Source: Bradyrhizobium erythrophlei
GTDB taxonomy: Bacteria; Pseudomonadota; Alphaproteobacteria; Rhizobiales; Xanthobacteraceae
Direction of reading: 5' to 3'
Length of the DNA: 64,000 nucleotides
NCBI RefSeq assembly: GCF_900129425.1
Contig: NZ_LT670817.1
Location: 682,001-746,000, forward strand
Positions 44,717 through 51,808 of the stretch are shown here, one piece after another. The notes under the pieces are model-generated. The model saw only the letters and a list, made by a program, of their open reading frames with translations, was not told where the DNA came from and did no database searches. The stretch's first letter is position 1. Each line of letters begins with the position of its first letter. The translations under genes and the position numbers were made by a program.

Positions 44717-44824
44717 AGTAATAATATAAGTATAGACCGCTGATGCGGCGTATCGCTCAAGCGCTGCGCTGCATCGGGGGCACGTCGAGACGCTGTGTGT
44801 AACAACACCACCAAGGAGCAAGCG

Positions 44825-45235
44825 ATGAAGGTCAATCCCTATCTGATGTACAACGGCAATTGCGAAGCGGCGTTCAAGTTCTACGAAAAGGCGCTTGGCG
44901 GCAAGATCGAGATGATGCTGACGCATGAGAGCGCGCCGGAGTCGATGCCGACGCCGCCGGAATGGAAGAAGAAGATCATGCACGCCAGGATGTCGATCGA
45001 CGGCGAGGTGATCATGGCCTCCGATGCGCCGCCCGGCCACTTCCACAAGCCGCAGGGGTTTTCGGTGTCGTTGCAGGTCCAGGATCCCGCCGAGGCCGAA
45101 CGCAAGTTCAAGGCGCTATCGCAGGGCGGCAACGTCAACATGGCGTTCGGCAAGACCTTCTTCTCCAAGGGGTTCGGTATGTGCGTCGACCAGTTCGGCA
45201 TCCCCTGGATGGTCAACTCCCCGATGGAAGGGTGA
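44825..45235 (+). CDS. VOC-family protein (PhnB-like)
   Basis: 136 residues. Glyoxalase/PhnB-type fold with two beta-alpha-beta-beta-beta units: MKVNPYLMYNGNCEAAFKFYEKALGGKI, then HARMSIDGEVIMASDAP, GFSVSLQVQDPAEAERKFKAL, and FGKTFFSKGFGMCVDQFGIPWMV at the end. ATG 44825 follows AAGGAGCAAGCG. Such proteins are common next to ECF sigma factors and YciI proteins. Ligand not known. Confidence 0.9.
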   Translation: MKVNPYLMYNGNCEAAFKFYEKALGGKIEMMLTHESAPESMPTPPEWKKKIMHARMSIDGEVIMASDAPPGHFHKPQGFSVSLQVQDPAEAERKFKALSQGGNVNMAFGKTFFSKGFGMCVDQFGIPWMVNSPMEG

Positions 45236-45245
45236 TGATCGCGCC

Positions 45246-45686
45246 CTAACGGCACGACGGATAGATCGCCGACAGCTCGCGGCCGCGCAGCAGCAATAGC
45301 CGCGAGGTCAATCCGCCGTGGCGGCGAATCCAGCCCCGCACCGGCGCCGGATAAGCCTCCAGCACCAGTTCGGATGCCTCCGGTTCGGCATACATCCGGC
45401 CGCGCGGATCGACCGACCGCGCGGCATGAAATCCCAGGATTGCGCGGGGGGTCACGCAGATGCGGTTGTTCGGCACCATGCTCAGCACCAGCGTACAGGC
45501 CGACAGGCACGGGCCGTCGATTACGACGCGTTCCCCTGACTCGCGCACGCCCTCGAACAGATCGAGGAACGGACCGACCTGTCCGCCCGGACTGGCGAGG
45601 ATGCGAACCTCGGCGCGGGCAGGCGGCGCGGCGAGGGCGCACAGCATCGTCGCGAGCAAAATTGTTCTGGCGAAAGCTGTCCGCAT
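45246..45686 (-). CDS. Exported protein of unknown function (COG3904-like)
   Basis: 146 residues from ATG 45686 with GAAGGAG before it; a longer in-frame start has no site. The signal peptide ends ARAEV. VVIDGPCLSACTLVLSMVPNNRICVTPRAILGFHAA resembles the SxxC region of periplasmic ClpP-fold (COG3904-type) proteins; cysteines at GPCLSACT and RICV could pair. The assignment is moderate. It is convergent with the VOC gene. Confidence 0.72.
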   Translation of the reverse strand: MRTAFARTILLATMLCALAAPPARAEVRILASPGGQVGPFLDLFEGVRESGERVVIDGPCLSACTLVLSMVPNNRICVTPRAILGFHAARSVDPRGRMYAEPEASELVLEAYPAPVRGWIRRHGGLTSRLLLLRGRELSAIYPSCR

Positions 45687-45786
45687 TTCGAACACTCCTT
45701 CGATCAGGATCACAATGAGCTAGGTAATGGTGACGTAGGAAATGGTGACGCGCGAGGCAAGGTTCCGGTGCGGGGGAGATGGAATG

Positions 45787-46584
45787 TTAACCGTTCCGCC
45801 GCTCGCCGCGCAGGGTCGGCAATCCGACGCCGGCGGCCTCGAAGCCGCCGTCGACGGCGAGGATCTGTCCGGTGATATAGCTGGCGCGGTCGCTGCACAG
45901 AAAGAACACCGCCTCGGCCAGTTCCTCTTCGAGGCCGTAGCGGTTGAGCGGAATGGCGTCGTGATAGTCGGCGCGGATTTCCGGGGTGTGCACGGCTTTG
46001 GCCATCGCGGTCTCGACCGGGCCGGGCGCGACGCCGTTGACGCGAATGCCGAGCGACGCCAGTTCGACGGCGAGCTGCTTTGTCAAGTGCGCGAGCCCGG
46101 CCTTGCTGGTGCCGTAGGCCGAGCGCAACGTCGAGGCGCGCACCGCCGAAATCGAAGTGATGTTGACGATCGCGCCGCCGCCATGTTCGCGCATCAGGGG
46201 CGCGGCGGCCTTGGTGCAAAGGAACGGCCCGGTGAGGTTGACCGCCAGCACGCGACTCCAGTCGTCGTCGGAGGTCTCCAAGAGCGGCGCAAATACCGCG
46301 ATGCCGGCATTATTGACCAGCGCGTCGAGCCGCCCGAACCGCCGCTCGATTTCGGCGACCGCGGCTGCGACCGCCTTGGCATCCGAGACGTCGCAATGCA
46401 GCCCGAGTACATTGCCGGGAGCGGCCAGCGCCTCCACGCTTTTCCACAACAGCTCGCCCTCGATGTCGAGCAGCGCCACGCGCCAGCCCTCGGCGAGAAA
46501 GCGTTTTGCGACCGCAAGCCCGATACCGCGCGCGGCGCCGGTCACCAGCGCGACTTTTTGCGGGGAGGGGGTAGCAGCAGTCAT
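45787..46584 (-). CDS. SDR family oxidoreductase
   Basis: 265 residues, a complete classical SDR: cofactor loop VTGAARGIG, acidic NAD-preferring residue in LLDIEGELL, LVNNAGIAVF, catalytic INITSISAVRAS and YGTSK, C-terminal YITGQILAVDGG. Resembles FabG-type 3-oxoacyl reductases or glucose-1-dehydrogenase-like SDRs; substrate not predictable. Divergent from the GST gene. Confidence 0.9.
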   Translation of the reverse strand: MTAATPSPQKVALVTGAARGIGLAVAKRFLAEGWRVALLDIEGELLWKSVEALAAPGNVLGLHCDVSDAKAVAAAVAEIERRFGRLDALVNNAGIAVFAPLLETSDDDWSRVLAVNLTGPFLCTKAAAPLMREHGGGAIVNITSISAVRASTLRSAYGTSKAGLAHLTKQLAVELASLGIRVNGVAPGPVETAMAKAVHTPEIRADYHDAIPLNRYGLEEELAEAVFFLCSDRASYITGQILAVDGGFEAAGVGLPTLRGERRNG

Positions 46585-46740
46585 GATCGGTCCTCTTGCG
46601 AATTGATGAACGGAGCGCTCCTATACCCCATCACGTCTTGCCTTTGCTCGCCACCACCCTCTCATACGCGGCCTGCAACGTTTCACCCGCGCTCCGCCGT
46701 ATGCATCACCCGATACCCGCCCGCAACATAAGGAGACCGC

Positions 46741-47394
46741 ATGTCGCTCACGCTGCATTACCACCCCTTGTCTTCGTTTTGCTGGAAGGCGCTGATCGCC
46801 CTGTACGAGAACGACACGCCCTTCGAGCCGCGCCTGGTCGACCTCGGCAACGAGACGGAGCGCGCGGCGCTGCTGAAGCTGTGGCCGATCGGCAAGTTTC
46901 CAGTCCTGAGGGACGACGCAAAGGATCGCACCATTCCGGAGTCCAGTATCATTATCGAATATCTCGACAGTTATTATCCGGGCCGCACCCGATTCATCCC
47001 CGCGGACGCGAAGTTGGCGTTGCAGACGCGGCTGCGCGACCGTTTCTACGATCTCTACGTGCACCTGTCTGTCCAGAAGATCGTCGGCGACCGGTTGCGG
47101 CCGCAAGGCAAAAAAGACCCGCACGGGGTGGAAGAAGCCAAGGCGCGGATAGAGTCCTGCTACGGCATGATCGACAAGGAGGTCGCCGCGAAAACCTGGG
47201 CGATGGGCGAAGCTTTCAGCCTTGCCGATTGTGCTGCGTCGCCCGCGCTTTTTTACGCCAGCAAGGTGATGCCGTTCGGCGACACCCACAAAAACGTCAT
47301 GGCTTATTTCGATCGCCTGAAGGCGCGGCCTTCCTTCGCGCGTGTGATCAAGGAAGCGGAGCCCTATTTTGCCATGTTCCCGCAGGAGACGTGA
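46741..47394 (+). CDS. Glutathione S-transferase family protein
   Basis: 217 residues. Thioredoxin-like N-terminal domain MSLTLHYHPLSSFCWKALIALYEN with Ser/Cys at the active-site turn and IPESSIIIEYLD contacting glutathione, followed by a helical C-terminal domain (FSLADCAASPALFYA). A Tyr/Ser-type GST likely to detoxify electrophiles. ATAAGGAGACCGC precedes ATG. One base separates its stop from the next start, so the two are co-translated. Confidence 0.92.
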   Translation: MSLTLHYHPLSSFCWKALIALYENDTPFEPRLVDLGNETERAALLKLWPIGKFPVLRDDAKDRTIPESSIIIEYLDSYYPGRTRFIPADAKLALQTRLRDRFYDLYVHLSVQKIVGDRLRPQGKKDPHGVEEAKARIESCYGMIDKEVAAKTWAMGEAFSLADCAASPALFYASKVMPFGDTHKNVMAYFDRLKARPSFARVIKEAEPYFAMFPQET

Positions 47395-47395
47395 C

Positions 47396-47815
47396 ATGAG
47401 CGGAAGCAAAGCCGACATCGTCCGCGCCCTCTTTGCCGCGTATCTCGCGAATGACCGCAAGGCCGTCGAGGATGCACTGACGGGCGATTTCCGCTTCACC
47501 AGTCCGTATGACGATGAAATCGACAAACCGACCTATTTCGCGCGGTGCTGGCGCGACACCGAATGGATCGTGCGGCACGAACTCGAAAAGATATTCGTCG
47601 AAGGCGACGGCGCCTTTGTCACCTACAAATGCGTGGCCAGGGACGGGAAGAGCTTTCGAAACACCGAGTTTTTCAGCTTCGCGGGCGACAAGATCAGGCG
47701 CATCGACGTCTATTTCGGCGCCACCTATGAGAATGGCGCGTTCGTAAAACACAATTACCTCCGAAATAATTCCGCAGGATCTGTCGGTGCCGCAAAATCC
47801 CATTCGTCCTGTTGA
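47396..47815 (+). CDS. NTF2-like (SnoaL-type) protein
   Basis: 139 residues from ATG 47396, just after the GST stop. SGSKADIVRALFAAYLANDRKAVEDALTGDFRFTSPYDDEIDKPTYF and FVTYKCVARDGKSFRNTEFFSFAGDKIRRIDVYFG are the helices and curved sheet of nuclear-transport-factor-2-like proteins. A short hydrophilic tail follows. Likely a small-molecule binding or isomerase-type protein, partner of the GST (inferred from overlap). A longer upstream start has no support. Confidence 0.85.
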   Translation: MSGSKADIVRALFAAYLANDRKAVEDALTGDFRFTSPYDDEIDKPTYFARCWRDTEWIVRHELEKIFVEGDGAFVTYKCVARDGKSFRNTEFFSFAGDKIRRIDVYFGATYENGAFVKHNYLRNNSAGSVGAAKSHSSC

Positions 47816-47869
47816 CGAGCGGCTGGTGCGCCGCCGGCCTGTCGAAATGAAACCTAACGGAGCATGACG

Positions 47870-48286
47870 ATGCGATTCATGGTGATTGTGAAGGCTGACA
47901 AGAACAGCGAAGCCGGCGTCATGCCGAGCACGGAATTGCTGGCGGCAATGGGCAAGTTCAATGAGGAAATGGTGAAGGCCGGCGTCATGCAGGCAGGCGA
48001 AGGCCTGCATCCGAGTTCGAAAGGTGCGCGCCTCAAATATTCCGGCAAGGAACGCTCTGTCACGAAAGGTCCCTTCAGCGGGGCCGGCGATCTTGTCGCA
48101 GGCTTCTGGCTGATTCAGGTGAAATCGCTGGACGAGGCGATCGAATGGATGAAACGCGCGCCATTCGACGGCGGCTCTGAAATCGAAATTCGGCAGGTCT
48201 TCGATGCGGAAGATTTTGGCGAGGCGCTCACGCCCGAACTGCGTGAGCAGGAAGTGCGCCTCCGCGCGCATGCCGCCAAGAAATAG
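47870..48286 (+). CDS. YciI-family protein, copy 1
   Basis: 138 residues. MRFMVIVKADKNSEAGVMPSTELLAAMGKFNEEMVKAGVMQAGEGLHPSSKGARLKYSG, GPFSGAGDLVAGFWLIQVKSLDEAIEWMKRAP and EIEIRQVFDAEDFG are the conserved blocks of YciI (DGPF-type) proteins, small dimeric enzymes of unsettled function. ATG 47870 with GGAG 7 bases before. A paralogue starts about 110 bases downstream past a palindromic repeat. Confidence 0.9.
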   Translation: MRFMVIVKADKNSEAGVMPSTELLAAMGKFNEEMVKAGVMQAGEGLHPSSKGARLKYSGKERSVTKGPFSGAGDLVAGFWLIQVKSLDEAIEWMKRAPFDGGSEIEIRQVFDAEDFGEALTPELREQEVRLRAHAAKK

Positions 48287-48288
48287 GC

Positions 48289-48370
48289 TGTCATTCCGGG
48301 ACACGCGTCGTCGCGTGGACCCGGAATCTCGAGATTGCGGGTTCGCGTTTCACGCGCCCCGGAATGACGG
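48289..48370. repeat. Palindromic repeat, GTCATTCCGGG type, copy 2
   Basis: Arms TGTCATTCCGGG and CCCCGGAATGACG with core CCCGGAATCTCGAGATTGCGGG; matches the repeat at 13558. It sits exactly between the two YciI paralogues. Confidence 0.78.
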
Positions 48371-48394
48371 TTACCAAACGAAAAGGACAACACC

Positions 48395-48811
48395 ATGCGA
48401 TTCATGATGCTGATGATCCCCGGAGGTTACGAGAGCGCGGCGCCGGGCACGATGCCGCCCGCGGACGCGGTCGCCGCGATGATGAAATACAACGAGGCGC
48501 TGAAAGCGGCCGGCGTGCTGATCACGCTCGATGGGTTGCATCCGCCGTCGATGGGCGCGCGGGTGTCGTTCGCAGGTGGAAAGCCGGTGGTGACCGACGG
48601 TCCCTTCACCGAGTCGAAAGAGGTGCTCGGCGGCTACTGGATGATCGAGGTGAAGTCCCGGGAGGACGCGATCGCCTGGGCGAAGCGCTGCCCGGCCTCG
48701 AACAACGAGGTCATCGAAATTCGTCAGGTGCAGGAAATGTCGGATTTTCCCGCCGACGTTCAGGAAGCCGCGGCCGGATTCACTGAATTACAGGGAAACT
48801 CGGGGCGTTAG
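48395..48811 (+). CDS. YciI-family protein, copy 2
   Basis: 138 residues: MRFMMLMIPGGYESAAPGTMPPADAVAAMMKYNEALKAAGVLITLDGLHPPS, DGPFTESKEVLGGYWMIEVKSREDAIAWAKRCP and EVIEIRQVQEMSDFP. Clearly homologous to copy 1 along its whole length but diverged. It keeps the DGPF motif, while copy 1 reads KGPF. AAAGGACAACACC precedes the ATG. The pair probably arose by tandem duplication. Confidence 0.92.
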   Translation: MRFMMLMIPGGYESAAPGTMPPADAVAAMMKYNEALKAAGVLITLDGLHPPSMGARVSFAGGKPVVTDGPFTESKEVLGGYWMIEVKSREDAIAWAKRCPASNNEVIEIRQVQEMSDFPADVQEAAAGFTELQGNSGR

Positions 48812-48862
48812 CGTCCAGCCGAACGCCAGGCTTGCGTCGGTAGTGACCTTTGGGCCCGGCTC

Positions 48863-48881
48863 ATGTAAAAGCCTTTCACAT
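48863..48881. promoter_or_regulatory. Operator-like palindrome at the TetR gene start
   Basis: ATGTAAAA-GCC-TTTCACAT, an 8-3-8 inverted repeat with one mismatch (extended to CTCATGT..ACATGAG), overlapping the tetR ATG at 48880. The same half-site and spacing occur at 49653 before the next gene. Most likely the TetR autoregulation site. Confidence 0.7.
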
Positions 48882-49599
48882 GAGCTGGCGCAAGGAACAG
48901 AGCCGCGCCGAGCGCGGCTATCATCACGGCAATCTGAAAGAGGCGCTGCTGCAGGCGGCGCTCGGCCTGATCGCAGAGAAGGGACCTGCCGGGTTCACCT
49001 TCGCCGACGCCGCGCGTTCGGCCGGCGTCAGCCCGGCGGCGCCGTACCGGCATTTCCGTGATCGCGACGAGTTGCTTTCGAGCATCGCGCAGCGCGGTTT
49101 CGAGCAATTCGAGACGGTGCTGACCAGAGCCTGGGACGACGGACGTCCGGACACCGTCACGGCGTTCGAACGAGTCGGCAAGGCCTACCTCGCGTTTGCC
49201 CGCGAAGAGCCGGCGTTCTACTCGGCGATGTTCGAATCCGGGCTTCCCGTCGACCTTAACCCCGCATTATTGGCGGCGAGCGAGCGCGCCTTCGGCATCA
49301 TCCGGGCCGCCGCGGAGCGCCTCGCTGCACTTGCGCCGCCCGGTACGCCGCGTCCGCCGGCGATGATGATGGCGCTGCATATCTGGTCGATGTCGCACGG
49401 CGTGGCGTCGCTGTTTGCCAGAGGCGATGCGGCGCGGCGCAAGCTGCCGATGTCGGCGGAGGATCTGCTGGAGGCGGAAGTGCTGATTTATCTGCGCGGC
49501 CTTGGTTTTTCGACCGACCGCCGGCCGTCTGCCCAAAAAGACCCGGCGGACCAAAAGCCGGCCGGCCAGCCGTCCGGTCCTTGGGGCACTCCAAAATAA
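48880..49599 (+). CDS. TetR/AcrR-family regulator with WHG-type C-terminal domain
   Basis: 239 residues from ATG 48880. N-terminal HTH: GYHHGNLKEALLQAALGLIAEKGPAGFTFADAARSAGVSPAAPYRHFRDRDELL. C-terminal WHG domain with IWSMSHGVASLF. The long Pro/Gln/Lys-rich tail (DPADQKPAGQPSGPW) is not typical. There is no ribosome site before 48880; the palindrome covers it, so the mRNA may be leaderless, or an upstream TTG 48850 is used. It probably represses itself and the DUF2852 gene via matched palindromes. Confidence 0.9.
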   Translation: MSWRKEQSRAERGYHHGNLKEALLQAALGLIAEKGPAGFTFADAARSAGVSPAAPYRHFRDRDELLSSIAQRGFEQFETVLTRAWDDGRPDTVTAFERVGKAYLAFAREEPAFYSAMFESGLPVDLNPALLAASERAFGIIRAAAERLAALAPPGTPRPPAMMMALHIWSMSHGVASLFARGDAARRKLPMSAEDLLEAEVLIYLRGLGFSTDRRPSAQKDPADQKPAGQPSGPWGTPK

Positions 49600-49625
49600 A
49601 TTGGAAGCCGCCGGGGGCGCCCCGC

Positions 49626-49657
49626 TTGACAAAAGGCTGGGATGGTTTAGGTATGTA
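49626..49657 (+). promoter_or_regulatory. Promoter of the DUF2852 gene
   Basis: TTGACA at 49626-49631 (perfect -35) with -10 candidates TAGGTA (16-base spacer) or TATGTA (20-base spacer). The operator-like palindrome at 49653-49671 overlaps the -10 region, a position suited to repression. Confidence 0.6.
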
Positions 49658-49671
49658 AATGTTATTTACAT
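49653..49671. promoter_or_regulatory. Operator-like palindrome before the DUF2852 gene
   Basis: Perfect inverted repeat ATGTAAAT-GTT-ATTTACAT, 8-3-8, matching the repeat at 48863 in half-site (ATGTAAA) and spacing. It lies across the -10 region, about 34 bases before the start codon. Confidence 0.75.
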
Positions 49672-49704
49672 TCACAACGGCGTGATGCCGTCATGGAGAG
49701 GGAA

Positions 49705-50190
49705 ATGGCCTACACCGCAGATGTCAATCGATGGCGCGGCCCCACCGAAGAGCCCTACCGCCCGCATATGCTTGATTCGCCCTGGCACCCCGGCTGGATT
49801 GCCGTGACCGTACTGGGCTTCATCATCTGGTGGCCGATCGGCCTCGCCCTCCTCTTTTTCACACTCGGGAGCAGAAAAATGGCTTGCTGGAGCAACCAAG
49901 ACCGCTGGTCGAATAAAATGGAGCGGATGCAGTACAAGATGGAGCGGATGCGGGGTCGCATGGAGCGACGCGGCTTCCCCTTCGGCGGCTTCGGACCGCC
50001 CTCGAGCGGCAACCGCGCCTTCGACGAGTACCGCATGGAAACCTTGCGGCGCCTCGAGGAAGAGCAGACCGAATTCAAGGATTTCCTCGATCGGTTGCGT
50101 CACGCCAAGGACAAGGAAGAGTTCGACCAGTTCATGGCGCAGCATCGCCAGCGACCGACGCCGCCCGCGGACGGCCAGCCCCAGGCCTGA
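49705..50190 (+). CDS. DUF2852 membrane protein
   Basis: 161 residues from ATG 49705, with GGAGAGGGAA before it. PYRPHMLDSPWHPGWIAVTVLGFIIWWPIGLALLFFTLGSRKM is one membrane segment with the tryptophan-rich edges of DUF2852. It is followed by a long charged coiled-coil-like region (MERMQYKMERMRGRMERRG; FDEYRMETLRRLEEEQTEFKDFLDRLRHAKDKEEF). Function unknown; expected in the inner membrane with a cytoplasmic coil. Controlled probably by the TetR gene upstream. Confidence 0.88.
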   Translation: MAYTADVNRWRGPTEEPYRPHMLDSPWHPGWIAVTVLGFIIWWPIGLALLFFTLGSRKMACWSNQDRWSNKMERMQYKMERMRGRMERRGFPFGGFGPPSSGNRAFDEYRMETLRRLEEEQTEFKDFLDRLRHAKDKEEFDQFMAQHRQRPTPPADGQPQA

Positions 50191-50601
50191 ATTTAAGGCT
50201 CGTGAATTCAAGGCTTAAGCCTCTGGCGCAGTGCCACCACAAAACCTGATGGCCAAGAACCGCCCGTTTGCGAAAGCAGACGGGCGGTTTTGTTTGGGTC
50301 CTCCGGAGTCTGGCCAGGAAAAGCTCCGATCCCGCCGCCCCCTTTTGCCGCAGACAAAATCCCCTTTGGTAACCCGCTATTAACCCTGATTAGCGTCTGG
50401 TTGGGGGCGTAAAGACGCGCGGATAGCCCTCGTTTTGACATGTTGGCAGGGGATGCAGGCCTCGGCTTCGGACGGGCCTCTCATGCGACACGACAGGGCT
50501 TTAGCGCTGGCACTTACCGCCGCGCTTTTCGCGCGGCCGTGGAACCGGCAGCCATTTGCTCCCGGAGGATTTGGGATACTTGCGTTGAGAGGATACCACT
50601 C
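50191..50601. other. Gap between the DUF2852 gene and tolQ
   Basis: 410 bases. It begins with a strong intrinsic terminator (50258-50295) and then holds the tolQ leader. An open frame continuous with TolQ runs through 50440-50601, but its residues lack TolQ-like features and ATG 50602 is the normal start, so this is leader sequence. No separate gene seen. Confidence 0.7.
50258..50295 (+). terminator. Intrinsic terminator after the DUF2852 gene
   Basis: Stem AACCGCCCGTTTGC / GCAGACGGGCGGTT with GAAA tetraloop and one unpaired base per side, followed by TTGTTT. It separates the TetR-DUF2852 unit from the tol operon. Confidence 0.9.
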
Positions 50602-51315
50602 ATGAATCCGGCCGACGTGGCACAGTCAGCCTTGCCGATCGCATCCGCCGACGTCTCGCTGATTGCGCTGTTCTTGCAGGCCCACTGGATCGTCAAGGCG
50701 GTCATGCTGGGGTTATTGTCCTGTTCGGTCTGGGTCTGGGCGATCGCGATCGACAAGATGTTCCTGTATTCGCGGACTAAACGCGCCATGGATCGTTTCG
50801 AGCAAGCGTTCTGGTCAGGGCAGTCGATCGAGGAACTTTATCGAGCGCTCTCGGCCAAGCCGACGCAATCGATGGCGGCCTGCTTCGTTGCGGCGATGCG
50901 CGAATGGAAGCGGTCGTTCGAAAGCCAGGCACGATCCTTCGCCGGGCTTCAGATGCGGATCGAAAAAGTCATGAACGTCTCCATCTCGAGGGAAATCGAG
51001 CGGCTGGAACGCCGGCTGCTGGTGCTGGCGACGGTCGGTTCGGCCGGCCCGTTCGTCGGCCTGTTCGGTACCGTCTGGGGCATCATGTCGAGCTTCCAGT
51101 CGATCGCCGCCTCCAAGAACACCTCGCTCGCGGTGGTGGCCCCGGGCATCGCGGAGGCGCTGTTTGCCACCGCAATCGGCCTTATCGCCGCCATTCCGGC
51201 GACTATTTTCTACAATAAGTTCACCTCAGAGGTGAACCGGCAGGCCCAGCGGCTGGAAGGGTTCGCCGACGAATTTTCGGCGATTCTGTCGCGCCAGATC
51301 GACGAGCGGGCTTGA
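50602..51315 (+). CDS. tolQ: Tol-Pal system proton-channel subunit TolQ
   Basis: 237 residues, the normal TolQ length. MNPADVAQSALPIASADVSLIALFLQAHWIVKAVMLGLLSCSVWVWAIAIDK is the first helix region. The paired helices VLATVGSAGPFVGLFGTVWGIMSSFQSIA and APGIAEALFATAIGLIAAIPATIFYNK are the conserved MotA/TolQ/ExbB channel segments. With TolR it turns the proton gradient into force on TolA for outer-membrane constriction at division. First gene of the tolQRAB operon. Confidence 0.96.
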   Translation: MNPADVAQSALPIASADVSLIALFLQAHWIVKAVMLGLLSCSVWVWAIAIDKMFLYSRTKRAMDRFEQAFWSGQSIEELYRALSAKPTQSMAACFVAAMREWKRSFESQARSFAGLQMRIEKVMNVSISREIERLERRLLVLATVGSAGPFVGLFGTVWGIMSSFQSIAASKNTSLAVVAPGIAEALFATAIGLIAAIPATIFYNKFTSEVNRQAQRLEGFADEFSAILSRQIDERA

Positions 51316-51354
51316 GGGGCGGTATATTGTGAGCGCATCCGTGAGCATCAGATC

Positions 51355-51801
51355 ATGGCGATGAACATGGCAGGTTCGTCCGGCGGTGGCGGTCGCCGCG
51401 GCCGGCGGCGCGCGGTGATGGCGGAGATCAACGTCACCCCGATGGTCGACGTCATGCTGGTGTTGCTGATCATCTTCATGGTCTCGGCGCCGCTGCTGAC
51501 GGTGGGCGTGCCGCTCGATCTGCCGCAGACCCAGGCCAAGAGCCTCGACCAGGACAAGAACCCGCTGACGCTTTCGGTCAACCTGAAAGGCCAGGTATTC
51601 CTCAACGATACCGAGATCGGGATTGATGATCTGGTGCCGAAGCTGAAAGCGATCACCGAGGCGCGCGGCGGGCTGGATGAGCGCATCTTTGTTCGGGGCG
51701 ACAAGAAGGTCGACTATGGCACCGTGATGAAGGTGATGGGACGGCTGTCGTCCGCCGGCTTCAGGCGCGTGGCGCTGGTGACGGAAGTGGATCAGGGATA
51801 A
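51355..51801 (+). CDS. tolR: Tol-Pal system protein TolR
   Basis: 148 residues. A short Gly/Arg-rich N-terminus precedes the single helix VMAEINVTPMVDVMLVLLIIFMVSAP, whose conserved Asp (in VDVMLV) is needed for proton flow. The periplasmic domain ends VDYGTVMKVMGRLSSAGFRRVALVTE. Partner of TolQ; 39 bases separate the two genes. Confidence 0.96.
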   Translation: MAMNMAGSSGGGGRRGRRRAVMAEINVTPMVDVMLVLLIIFMVSAPLLTVGVPLDLPQTQAKSLDQDKNPLTLSVNLKGQVFLNDTEIGIDDLVPKLKAITEARGGLDERIFVRGDKKVDYGTVMKVMGRLSSAGFRRVALVTEVDQG

Positions 51802-51808
51802 TCGGAAA

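Noticed and set aside
3341..48370. The palindromic repeats as a CRISPR array
   Set aside because: Copies are scattered between genes rather than clustered with regular spacers, and no cas genes are present.
50440..50601. An N-terminal extension of TolQ by 54 residues
   Set aside because: The extra residues lack TolQ-like features, and ATG 50602 gives the standard length and start.
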